DNA of 6,287 nt, taken from the NCBI GenBank assembly GCA_017442445.1, contig JAFRZS010000127.1, forward strand, positions 1-6,287. The letters run 5' to 3'. The position numbers and the translations under genes are program-made. Positions 1 to 6,097 of this stretch are shown here, piece after piece. The stretch is from Clostridia bacterium. GTDB taxonomy: Bacteria; Bacillota; Clostridia; Oscillospirales; Acutalibacteraceae. The notes beneath the pieces are model-generated. The model was not told the origin of the DNA and made no database searches. It saw nothing but the letters and a program-made list of their open reading frames with translations. Positions within the stretch are counted from its first letter, which is position 1. Each line of letters opens with the position of its first letter.

Positions 1-107
1 ATAATATCAAAAACTGTAAAGTTTTATGTTTTATACTACGAACAAACCTCACCGCTCGGCGTACCTTTGTACGCCTTCGGGCATACAAAATCAAGGCTGA
101 AGCCTTG

Positions 108-127
108 ATTTCGCTCGGTTTGTCCGT
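108..127 (+). repeat. Direct repeat copy 1 of 20-bp repeat-element right end
   Basis: ATTTCGCTCGGTTTGTCCGT here matches 221-240 (ATTTCGCTCGGTTTGTTCGT) with a single C/T difference. Its last 11 bases are also an inverted repeat, one mismatch, of 38-48. It directly follows the 88-111 hairpin. Confidence 0.8.
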
Positions 128-161
128 TCTTCATCTTTTTTTCCTATCCCCTTAAGACTAA

Positions 162-198
162 GCTGTAAAAAAAATTCGTTTTTTTACAGCCTCTTTTT
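162..198. terminator. Candidate A/T-rich stem-loop terminator
   Basis: GCTGTAAAAAAA (162-173) pairs perfectly with TTTTTTTACAGC (179-190), leaving a five-base loop (ATTCG). On the plus strand it is followed by CTCTTTTTTT, which resembles an intrinsic terminator for a transcript entering from the left edge. On the minus strand the U-rich arm of the stem itself could stop the operon ending at 262, because A/U-rich stems of this kind can work in both directions. The direction is uncertain. Confidence 0.5.
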
Positions 199-220
199 TT
201 ATTTTAATGAATAATGAAAA

Positions 221-240
221 ATTTCGCTCGGTTTGTTCGT
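221..240 (+). repeat. Direct repeat copy 2 of 20-bp repeat-element right end
   Basis: This is the second copy of the 20-mer at 108-127, with one mismatch. Its last 11 bases, extended to 242, form the perfect 13-bp inverted match to 36-48, so this copy pairs better with the left end than copy 1 does. Confidence 0.8.
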
Positions 241-243
241 AGC

Positions 244-263
244 AAAGCGGTCTTCGCTTTTTT
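244..263 (+). terminator. Candidate plus-strand intrinsic terminator
   Basis: AAAGCG (244-249) pairs with CGCTTT (255-260) around a five-base loop, and the plus strand then runs directly into a T tract (258-263). On the minus strand the hairpin is preceded by an A tract and followed by GCTACG, so it does not look like a terminator for the minus-strand operon. It overlaps the last codons of the minus-strand gene ending at 262. No plus-strand gene is visible to its left within the window. Confidence 0.4.
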
Positions 264-756
264 ACATCCCTTCTATTATAAAATATTCTTCTTCTTTTAA
301 ATCAACAACTGTGCAGTCGTTTGCGTATGTGCAGACAGGGAGAATGATTGCGGCAACAAGCTCGTCTTTATTTGCAGGTAACGGAGCAAGATGCCAGATT
401 GCAGTGTTGATTTTTATTAAAGTATTTTTCGGCACGATAAATGCTTCTGTCAGATCTGTTACGGGTGTACCTGCTGATGCGGGTGCAACATGAACAATCA
501 TATCATCGTTGAGAGGCATGATAAGTTCGGGAGTCGTTGTGTGGTATTCAACCGCAGTGATTTTCATTTCCTCGGGTTTTTCAACTATGATTGTAGAAAA
601 GCCAAGCTCGGTATTTGAAGATACCGTCAATCTGTCAGGAAAGAAACGGTGAATTTCACCCTTCAATGCATAGCCTGTAGGCTTGTCCATCGGATAAAAC
701 TGTCCGTAGGGTGCAAATGCTTCTGCTGTGATTTTTTTAGCCTTGATTGTTTTCAT
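262..756 (-). CDS. Ureidoglycolate lyase-family (AllA-like) cupin-fold protein
   Basis: The product has 164 residues, about the usual length of the AllA family (ureidoglycolate lyase, which releases urea and glyoxylate in allantoin/purine breakdown). The N-terminus KTIKAKKITAEAFAPYGQF matches the family opening. The central YHTTTPELIMPL (71-82), VHVAPAS (88-94) and the late TAIWHLAPLP (118-127) correspond to the family's HP..SQ.F.P, VVVAP and GVWHHPL blocks. No signal peptide is seen, so it should be cytoplasmic. I chose the ATG at 756 because AAAGGTG (771-765) sits eight bases upstream; an in-frame ATG at 774 lies one base after the upstream stop but would consume this ribosome binding site. 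It is the last gene of the operon, 19 nt after the lipoprotein gene. No other allantoin gene is visible, so the natural substrate may differ from ureidoglycolate. Confidence 0.72.
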   Translation of the reverse strand: MKTIKAKKITAEAFAPYGQFYPMDKPTGYALKGEIHRFFPDRLTVSSNTELGFSTIIVEKPEEMKITAVEYHTTTPELIMPLNDDMIVHVAPASAGTPVTDLTEAFIVPKNTLIKINTAIWHLAPLPANKDELVAAIILPVCTYANDCTVVDLKEEEYFIIEGM

Positions 757-775
757 TTTTGCCACACCTTTCATA

Positions 776-1786
776 TCAATATTTATAAGTGTATTTGTTA
801 TCTGTTATTTCGTAGTACAAAATCCTGTTCTTCACATCAAGACTCCACTTGTCAATATAGCTGATGAATGAAAGTGAAGTATCATTTGTTTCGGGAACAG
901 AAAGCTCATTGTATTGAGTGTCGATTACTATAAATCTTTTTACATCTGTTATTGCCTTTGCCTGTTCGGAATCCAGAGCAAAATATCTGAGGAATTTTCC
1001 GCCGTTATTTTTTGCTTCGTGATAAGGCGACATGAAATAATAATTCTTGCCGAGCTTTACAAGAGTAAGGGCGGTCTGTCCGATTTCTTTGTTTTCGCAG
1101 GTGACGTGGATACATTCAACACCCACACGCGACAGCAGATATTCAAATGCCGTGGAAAAAGGTACGCTTGAACCCTTGCCGCTCATTATGACATCGTACA
1201 TACTGAGATTTATATTGCTGTCGGGAGTCTGTGCGGCAATATAATCATAGATAAGAATTGCCTTTGAAAAATCATCGGCATTTCTGATTTCATCGGTGAG
1301 AATCGTATCGACTTTTTTATAAAAATTCTCGGCATCTTTTTTAAGCTCTGCCTGAGTCTTTGAGTAAACCAATCTGAGAACTTTTTTGTCGCTGTAATAA
1401 TGCAAATCCTGAACATTTTTGAAAAGCGGATATCCCCACCAGAGTGCAGATTTTACTTTGTGATAGGAATTATCGCCTTTTGTCAGGTCAACTGAAATAC
1501 TGCTTTCGCCGTTATCAATTCCTTTTATAATTATTTTATATGCGTCATATTCGTCAGCTGTCAGATTTTCACTGAAGCTTTCCGAAAGACTGAATTTTCC
1601 GGAATCTTTTTCTGTTGTTGTTTCTTTATTTGTTGTTGTAGTTTCTTTTTCTGTTGTGCTTTCTGTAAAAGGCTTTTCGGTTATATAAGTTGATGGGTCC
1701 GGTATTGTTTCGGGCTCATTATTTTTGCACGATACAAGAAAAACCGTAAGAAGCACACAGACAATACTGATTATTTTTTTCATCAT
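776..1786 (-). CDS. Lipoprotein with catalytically degenerate transglutaminase-like domain
   Basis: The 336-residue protein starts MMKKIISIVCVLLTVFLVSC, a lipoprotein signal with lipobox LVSC and lipidated Cys20, so it should be anchored on the outer face of the membrane. A Thr/Glu/Lys-rich linker spans about 30-64. Residues about 70-160 resemble the N-terminal region that precedes transglutaminase-like domains in clostridial surface proteins. The transglutaminase-like core lies at about 170-260: AILIYDYIAAQT, SMYDVIMSGKGSSVPFSTAF, EYLLSRVGVECIHVT and LVKLGKNYYF follow the family order. The three catalytic positions are changed in my alignment: Cys becomes Ser207 (GKGSS), His becomes Gln237 (IGQTAL) and Asp becomes Ser253. 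A binding or structural role is therefore more likely than peptidase or cross-linking activity. The start ATG overlaps the upstream stop (ATGA, 1786-1783), with AGGA ten bases upstream. Confidence 0.75.
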   Translation of the reverse strand: MMKKIISIVCVLLTVFLVSCKNNEPETIPDPSTYITEKPFTESTTEKETTTTNKETTTEKDSGKFSLSESFSENLTADEYDAYKIIIKGIDNGESSISVDLTKGDNSYHKVKSALWWGYPLFKNVQDLHYYSDKKVLRLVYSKTQAELKKDAENFYKKVDTILTDEIRNADDFSKAILIYDYIAAQTPDSNINLSMYDVIMSGKGSSVPFSTAFEYLLSRVGVECIHVTCENKEIGQTALTLVKLGKNYYFMSPYHEAKNNGGKFLRYFALDSEQAKAITDVKRFIVIDTQYNELSVPETNDTSLSFISYIDKWSLDVKNRILYYEITDNKYTYKY

Positions 1787-2685
1787 TTTAATAATATCCT
1801 TTGCGTAATAAATGCAGTTGCGCCGAAGCCGTATTCCTTTTCAAAATCTGCAAGAGTGTTAACTGTGTAACAGCCGACCTTAGCACCTGTTTTGCAGAGA
1901 TTTTCAACCTGCGTTTCTCTGTTTGAACGGTTGTCCGCATTATAGAAAGCACCGACTGAGGGATTTGCTTTTATAATACCGACATTTTCCGATGTGACTT
2001 TATCCATCATATACCAACATTCAACATCGTCGGAATTTTTCTGAATTTCAAGCAGAGTTTTTGTATCGCCCGAAACGATTGCAGATTTATTCTGAATACC
2101 GTTTTTCTCAAGAAGAATTACAATATCCTCAAGCTTTTCTTTATCTGTTGAAGACACACTGATATAGGGCTTGAGGTCATGAGCGGCACAAGTTTCAAGT
2201 GCCTCTTCAAGTGTCGGGATCTTATACTTTTTGACATATTCTGAAATATAGTCAAAATCAAGACTGCCTTCAAGCAATTCGTAATAGGTGTATTCTGAAA
2301 CCGGACCCTTCAGATCAGTTTTACTGTCGAGCTTTTCGTCGGAGAATACCACCCACATTCCGTCCTTGGTAAGCTGAACACTGAAGAATACATCAAAATA
2401 ACCTTCGTTGTGAGCGCTTTCAAAAGCGGCAATTGTGTCTGCTGGTACATCTTTTGAATAACCGCCGTTAGCAATCATTGAAATTGCATCTGAGCGCACG
2501 GCAATTTCTGTATCCGAAATTTTTGAATACGGAATGTTATCTACGTTCTTACCGCCCGGATTAGCTGTGCAGATAATTATTACTGCGGCAACAAGTATCA
2601 CAATTGCTGCTATGATAATCAGCGACAGCTTTTTGTTTTTATTGATAAGCTTTGCAAGTGAAAACTTTTTTTCTTTATTTTTCAT
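1783..2685 (-). CDS. Membrane-anchored GDPD-like protein, probable pseudoenzyme
   Basis: The 300-residue product has a basic N-terminus and one membrane segment at about 20-39 (SLIIIAAIVILVAAVIIICT), placing the rest outside the cell. Residues 66-300 follow the glycerophosphodiester phosphodiesterase order: IANGG (71-75), PADTIAAFESAHNEG (81-95), FFSVQLTKDG (100-109), VVFSD (112-116), KIPTLEEAL (155-163), PYISVS (173-178), GCYTVN (271-276) and GATAFITQR at the end. The active-site residues are replaced: HR of aHRG by N73-G74, E and D of ELD by F100 and S102, H of the later HD by S115, and E and K of iEiK by S176 and S178. Hydrolysis of glycerophosphodiesters is therefore unlikely. I chose ATG 2685 because GAAAGGG (2700-2694) lies eight bases upstream; a GTG at 2694 would overlap that site. 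It overlaps murD by 11 nt and the lipoprotein gene by 4 nt. Confidence 0.75.
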   Translation of the reverse strand: MKNKEKKFSLAKLINKNKKLSLIIIAAIVILVAAVIIICTANPGGKNVDNIPYSKISDTEIAVRSDAISMIANGGYSKDVPADTIAAFESAHNEGYFDVFFSVQLTKDGMWVVFSDEKLDSKTDLKGPVSEYTYYELLEGSLDFDYISEYVKKYKIPTLEEALETCAAHDLKPYISVSSTDKEKLEDIVILLEKNGIQNKSAIVSGDTKTLLEIQKNSDDVECWYMMDKVTSENVGIIKANPSVGAFYNADNRSNRETQVENLCKTGAKVGCYTVNTLADFEKEYGFGATAFITQRILLK

Positions 2686-3991
2686 CGGAAACACCCTTTC
2701 CTATTTCTACAACCAATGATTTAAAATGTCTGCCCTTGAGCTCAAAGTTTTTATATACATTGTAGCTTGATGCTGCGGGTGACAAAATACAGCTTTTGCC
2801 TGACTCTGTGACCTCGTATGCAAGTCTTACCGCATCATCCATATCCTTTGCCTTAAGGATATTTGATTTTGAACCCATTGAAACAAGCTTGTCAGCCAGA
2901 GTGTGACCTGTATCGGGAAGTCCTATTATATTATCAAGCTGTAATTTCATAAGTCCGTCTTCAAGCATGGTATAGTCAATTCCCCTGTCCATTCCGCCGA
3001 CTATGAGAGTACCGACATTTCCTAGAGCTTCAACAGCGCAGAGTGTTGCGTGAGGAATTGTTGCGATACAGTCGTTAAAAAATTCTATACCCTTGAAAAC
3101 TCCGACAGATTCCATTCTGTGTTCTATACCCTGAAAATCTGCGATACCTTTTTTTATTGCTTCGTTCTCAATTCCGAGATGCTTTGCCACCGCAGATGCA
3201 AAGAAAATATCCTGCTGATTATGGATACCCTTAAGGTGCTTGTTGGAGCTTCCGAGTTCTTTTAAAAACTCATCATCGGTATGGGCGGAAACAGCTTTTT
3301 TCTCACCCTTGATTTCTGACAGATCAATATATTCGTCAAGTCCCTGGTCTTTATTATAAACTATGAAACCGTTTTCTGTCTGATATCTTAATATATTGAG
3401 CTTTGCGTTGACATAACCCGAAAATCCGTTATAGTGGTCAAGATGCTCGGGATAGACATTTGTGATTACCGAAATATCGGGAGAATTTCTTGTATATTCA
3501 AGCTGATGAGATGACATTTCAATCGCCGCAATATCATAGCTTTCACCCTCAAAGCTGTCAAATACGGGAACACCCATATTGCCGATAAGACAAGCTTTCA
3601 TTCCTGCCGCTTCAAGAATTTTAAAAATCAGAGTGGTTGTAGTGGTCTTACCCTTGGTGCCCGTTACACCGATTTTTTTAAGCGGTGCATATTTTAAAAA
3701 CAAGTCCGTCTGGCAGGTGATTTCAACCGAGTCATTTTTCTTGAAATCTCTTAAAGAAATTCCGGGACTTTTCAAAACAACATCATGCTCATTTATTGCG
3801 TCAAGATAATTTTCACCTGTAAAAAGTGTTACATTTTTATCGTCAATCTCAACAGGCATTTTATCTGCAATTGATAAAGGCATATCCTTATCATATTTTC
3901 TCAGAAAATTATATGATGATTTTCCCTCTCTGCCGAAGCCGAGAATAAGGATTTTTCTGCCGTTAAGATAATCAAAAATTCTTCGGGACAT
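2675..3991 (-). CDS. murD: MurD-family UDP-N-acetylmuramoyl-L-alanine:glutamate ligase, divergent
   Basis: The 438-residue length is normal for MurD, the cytoplasmic ATP-dependent ligase that adds glutamate to UDP-MurNAc-L-Ala in peptidoglycan synthesis. Seen in order: a Rossmann-like N-domain with LILGFGREGKS (15-25) and LKSPGIS (73-79); the ATP loop GVTGTKGKTTT (108-118); EMSSHQLE (158-165) with the Mg-binding Glu; NVYPEHLDHY (178-187); Lys197 in NAKLNIL, the expected carbamylated lysine; HNQQD (257-261); GIEHRMESV (288-296); and SPAASSYNVYKNF (404-416). Two sites differ from textbook MurD: the loop has TKGK rather than TNGK, and DSKATN is DCIATI (307-312), losing the substrate-binding lysine. 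It may belong to a MurD2-like or other MurD subfamily. The start ATG 3991 has AGAGGA nine bases upstream; upstream TTG codons at 4009 and 3997 are poorly placed. First gene of the operon. Confidence 0.85.
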   Translation of the reverse strand: MSRRIFDYLNGRKILILGFGREGKSSYNFLRKYDKDMPLSIADKMPVEIDDKNVTLFTGENYLDAINEHDVVLKSPGISLRDFKKNDSVEITCQTDLFLKYAPLKKIGVTGTKGKTTTTTLIFKILEAAGMKACLIGNMGVPVFDSFEGESYDIAAIEMSSHQLEYTRNSPDISVITNVYPEHLDHYNGFSGYVNAKLNILRYQTENGFIVYNKDQGLDEYIDLSEIKGEKKAVSAHTDDEFLKELGSSNKHLKGIHNQQDIFFASAVAKHLGIENEAIKKGIADFQGIEHRMESVGVFKGIEFFNDCIATIPHATLCAVEALGNVGTLIVGGMDRGIDYTMLEDGLMKLQLDNIIGLPDTGHTLADKLVSMGSKSNILKAKDMDDAVRLAYEVTESGKSCILSPAASSYNVYKNFELKGRHFKSLVVEIGKGVSDEK

Positions 3992-4025
3992 AAACAAGCT
4001 TCCTCTCAAGAGATTATATATATTA

Positions 4026-4054
4026 ATTCTACCAAAAAATGCTGTCTAATTCAA
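4026..4054 (-). promoter_or_regulatory. Sigma70-type promoter for the minus-strand murD operon
   Basis: On the minus strand, TTGAAT (4054-4049) and TAGAAT (4031-4026) are separated by exactly 17 bases. Transcription would start near 4019, giving a leader of about 28 nt before the ATG at 3991. A second AT-rich hexamer, TATAAT, lies closer to the gene but has no good -35. Confidence 0.6.
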
Positions 4055-4090
4055 GTATATTTTGCAGTTTGTATCAATTTTATATTTCCC

Positions 4091-4119
4091 TTGCAATTTG
4101 CATTTTTCTCAGTTATAAT
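4091..4119 (+). promoter_or_regulatory. Sigma70-type promoter for the oadA operon
   Basis: TTGCAA (4091-4096) and a consensus TATAAT (4114-4119) are 17 bases apart. Initiation near 4126 would leave a leader of about 33 nt before the TTG start at 4159. It faces away from the murD promoter, with the two -35 boxes about 37 bp apart. Confidence 0.75.
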
Positions 4120-4143
4120 ACTATACAGGTAAATTTGTACTGC

Positions 4144-4150
4144 AAGGAGG
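4144..4150 (+). promoter_or_regulatory. Strong ribosome binding site fixing the oadA TTG start
   Basis: AAGGAGG lies eight bases before TTG at 4159. This selects TTG as the start over the in-frame ATG at 4039, which lies upstream of the predicted promoter and would add 40 residues unlike the family N-terminus. Confidence 0.85.
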
Positions 4151-4158
4151 AAATAGAT

Positions 4159-5538
4159 TTGAAAGTTCAGTTTACGGAAACAATTTTAAGAGATGCAAAT
4201 CAGTCATTGATTGCAACAAGAATGCCTTTTGAAGCATTTGAGCCGATTCTTCCCGAGCTTAATAAGGCAGGATATTATTCATTAGAATGCTGGGGCGGCG
4301 CAACATTTGACTCCTGCCTTCGTTACTTAAGCGAAGATCCGTGGGAAAGATTAAGAAAAATAAAAAAGGCTTGTCCTGACACAAAGCTTCAGATGCTGTT
4401 AAGAGGACAGAATCTTTTAGGTTATAAACACTATCCCGATGATGTTGTCCGTATGTTCATCAAAAAGAGTGTTGAAAACGGCATTGATATCATCAGAATT
4501 TTTGATGCTCTCAATGATATCAGAAACATTGAGGTCGCAGTTGACGAAACTCTCAAAAACGGCGCAATCGCATCAGGCACAATCTGCTTTACAAAGAGTC
4601 CCATTCACACTCTTGAAAACTATGTTAAACTTGCTTGTAATATGGAAAAGATGGGTGTTCAGTCCATCGCTATAAAGGACATGGCAGGTATCATGGGTCC
4701 AAAGGAGAGTTATGACCTTGTAAAAGCACTCAAAGAAAATGTAAAGGTTCCGATAGTAGTTCATACTCACAGCACAACAGGTCTTGGTGCTATGACACTT
4801 TTAAAGGCTGTTGAAGCGGGTGCAGATGTTATTGATACAGCTATTTCAAGTTTCTCAGGCGGTACATCACAGCCTTCAACAGAGACTCTTGTTTATACAA
4901 TGAAGCAGTTGGGTTATGATGTTGATGTTGATATGGATGTACTCAAGAAGATTAACGATTTCTTCAAGCCCATAAAGGCAAAGACACTTGAAAGCGGACT
5001 TTTAAATCCCATCGTTATGTCAACAGAAACAGATGCTTTGGCATATCAGATTCCCGGCGGAATGCTTTCAAATCTTGTAGCTCAGCTTACAGCTCAGAAA
5101 AAGCTGGACAAGCTTCAGGAGGTTCTGGAAGAAACTCCCAGAGTAAGAGCTGACCTCGGCTATCCCCCGCTTGTTACTCCCATGAGTCAGATGGTTGGTG
5201 TTCAGGCAACATCAAATGTACTCGCAGGAGAAAGATATAAGAACATCTCAAGCGAAATCAAGAGCTATGTAAGAGGCGAATACGGTAAGGCTCCCGGTGA
5301 AGTCAGCAAAGAGCTTGAAAAGAAGGTTCTCGGTGATGAAAAACCGATTGAATGCCGTTTTGCAGATACACTTGCTCCGAGATTTGAAGAAGCTAAGAAG
5401 GAGCTCGGTGACAGAGCAACATGTGATGAAGATGTACTTTCATACATCGCTTTCCCGACTCAGGCAGAGGCTTTCTTTGAAAAGAGAGAAGAGAGAAAGA
5501 AGAATACCTTCACTTACACAATCAAGCGTGTTGATTAA
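4159..5538 (+). CDS. oadA: Oxaloacetate decarboxylase alpha subunit / carboxyltransferase, no biotin domain
   Basis: The product (459 residues from a TTG start) is a carboxyltransferase that moves a carboxyl group between an oxoacid such as oxaloacetate and carrier-bound biotin, as the cytoplasmic subunit of Na+-pumping decarboxylases or of transcarboxylase 5S. The HMGL-like barrel occupies about 4-270: TETILRDANQSLIATRM (6-22, metal ligand Asp12), WGGATFD (45-51), DPWERLR (60-66), LLRGQNLLGY (80-89), RIFDALND (113-120), KDMAG (173-177, Lys173 being the expected carboxylated lysine) and HTHSTTGLG (202-210, metal-binding His202 and His204). The PYC/OADA conserved domain follows, with QIPGGMLSNL (297-306) and LGYPPLVTP (333-341). 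The chain ends after the TYTIKRVD tail without an MKM biotin-attachment motif, so biotin must come from a separate protein. All catalytic residues I can place are intact. The substrate cannot be fixed from sequence alone. Confidence 0.88.
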   Translation: MKVQFTETILRDANQSLIATRMPFEAFEPILPELNKAGYYSLECWGGATFDSCLRYLSEDPWERLRKIKKACPDTKLQMLLRGQNLLGYKHYPDDVVRMFIKKSVENGIDIIRIFDALNDIRNIEVAVDETLKNGAIASGTICFTKSPIHTLENYVKLACNMEKMGVQSIAIKDMAGIMGPKESYDLVKALKENVKVPIVVHTHSTTGLGAMTLLKAVEAGADVIDTAISSFSGGTSQPSTETLVYTMKQLGYDVDVDMDVLKKINDFFKPIKAKTLESGLLNPIVMSTETDALAYQIPGGMLSNLVAQLTAQKKLDKLQEVLEETPRVRADLGYPPLVTPMSQMVGVQATSNVLAGERYKNISSEIKSYVRGEYGKAPGEVSKELEKKVLGDEKPIECRFADTLAPRFEEAKKELGDRATCDEDVLSYIAFPTQAEAFFEKREERKKNTFTYTIKRVD

Positions 5539-5658
5539 GCACAAGCGATGCTTGTGCATCGATATAAATCTCTGACGAGATTTTCGATATGTTCAAAGAA
5601 CTCGATATGTGCTGTCGCACTCGATATATCGCTTGCGCGATGAGATAAAGCATATCGA
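5539..5658 (+). repeat. Modular hairpin array punctuated by TCGATAT
   Basis: Five different perfect hairpins lie head to tail: GCACAAGC-GAT-GCTTGTGC (5539-5557), AAATCTC-TGAC-GAGATTT (5566-5583), GTTC-AAA-GAAC (5591-5601), GTGC-TGTC-GCAC (5609-5620) and ATCGC-TTGC-GCGAT (5628-5641). They are separated by four exact copies of TCGATAT (5559-5565, 5584-5590, 5602-5608, 5621-5627), and the array closes with the inverted copy ATATCGA (5652-5658). It begins at the base after the oadA stop codon and ends before the oadG ribosome binding site. There is no coding frame. The transcript would fold into a row of small stem-loops. I infer a mobile modular palindromic element that may also tune expression of the downstream genes. 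Confidence 0.75.
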
Positions 5659-5684
5659 CATAAAATATGAAAGGAAAATATAAG

Positions 5685-6095
5685 ATGAACTTTTTTGAAC
5701 AGTTTTTACATGACATAAAAGCCATCGGCGGAGAATTTCTTGACCGCTTCAAGAATATTCCCACAGCGCTCGAAACTGTCAAAGCACAGCTTCCCACAGC
5801 ATTGACAGGCTTTGTTGTCGTTCTTGTAATGCTTGCAATTATAGCAGTTGCAATACTTATTTTCTCAAAAATCATGTCTGTCGCTAATAAGAAAAGCGAA
5901 AAGAAGGAAGAAGCACCCGTTAAGACAGAAAAAGCAGGTACACCTCTTCCTGAAAACACATCTGCAGGTTCTCTTGTCACAACAGATGTTGACGAAAAAA
6001 CTGCCGCAGTTATTATGGCAATCGTAAGCAAGGAGTCAGGAATTCCGCTTAACAGATTGAGCTTTAAATCTATTAAATTGATGGAGGAAAAATAA
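5685..6095 (+). CDS. oadG: OadG-like gamma subunit of sodium-pump decarboxylase
   Basis: The 136-residue protein has a charged amphipathic N-terminus (1-36), a single membrane helix at about 39-63 (TALTGFVVVLVMLAIIAVAI...), a Lys/Glu/Pro-rich linker (67-95) and a short C-terminal segment DEKTAAVIMAIVSKESG (103-119) ending in FKSIKL. This order is that of the gamma subunit, which anchors and assembles the alpha and beta subunits of Na+-translocating decarboxylases. Its position after oadA supports the call. The ATG at 5685 is chosen because AAAGGA (5670-5675) lies nine bases upstream; the in-frame ATG at 5667 comes before that site. The gene is separated from oadA by the hairpin array, unusual for subunits needed in fixed ratio. 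Confidence 0.78.
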   Translation: MNFFEQFLHDIKAIGGEFLDRFKNIPTALETVKAQLPTALTGFVVVLVMLAIIAVAILIFSKIMSVANKKSEKKEEAPVKTEKAGTPLPENTSAGSLVTTDVDEKTAAVIMAIVSKESGIPLNRLSFKSIKLMEEK

Positions 6096-6097
6096 CC

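Larger units (their letters stand above)
36..242. repeat. Palindromic MITE-like repeat element with 13-bp inverted ends
   Basis: The left end CTACGAACAAACC (36-48) is the exact reverse complement of GGTTTGTTCGTAG (230-242). An internal partial copy of the right end lies at 108-127: ATTTCGCTCGGTTTGTCCGT, 19 of 20 bases identical to 221-240. The element can therefore be read as a 90-bp unit (38-127, inverted ends with one mismatch) or as the full 207-bp unit. CGCTCGG occurs three times (53-59, 112-118, 225-231). Inside are perfect hairpins GGCGTAC-CTTT-GTACGCC (58-75) and a 10-bp stem at 88-111 with loop TGAA. There is no coding potential and no transposase. I infer a non-autonomous dispersed repeat; family membership cannot be tested from one window. 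Confidence 0.6.

Noticed and set aside
10..25. Hairpin AAAACT-GTAA-AGTTTT at the left edge
   Set aside because: A six-base A/T-rich stem with no following U tract is expected by chance in AT-rich DNA.
233..493. 86-codon plus-strand ORF near the left end
   Set aside because: It lies antisense to the AllA-like gene, has no ribosome binding site and resembles no protein I know.
1783..2685. Active glycerophosphodiester phosphodiesterase annotation
   Set aside because: Automatic naming would suggest this, but the catalytic His, Arg, Glu, Asp and Lys positions are all substituted.
4039..4158. Forty-residue N-terminal extension of OadA from ATG 4039
   Set aside because: This ATG is upstream of a consensus promoter and has no ribosome binding site. 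The TTG at 4159 has AAGGAGG at ideal spacing and matches the family start.
3992..4158. Riboswitch or structured leader between murD and oadA
   Set aside because: Both predicted leaders are only about 30 nt and no stable hairpin or antiterminator pair is visible.
5539..5658. CRISPR array
   Set aside because: The repeated unit is only 7 bp and each spacer is itself a perfect palindrome of varying length, unlike CRISPR repeats and spacers. No cas gene is present.
5522..6031. 169-codon minus-strand ORF opposite oadG and the hairpin array
   Set aside because: It runs antisense to a recognisable OadG, crosses a palindromic array and has no family resemblance; it is an antisense shadow.
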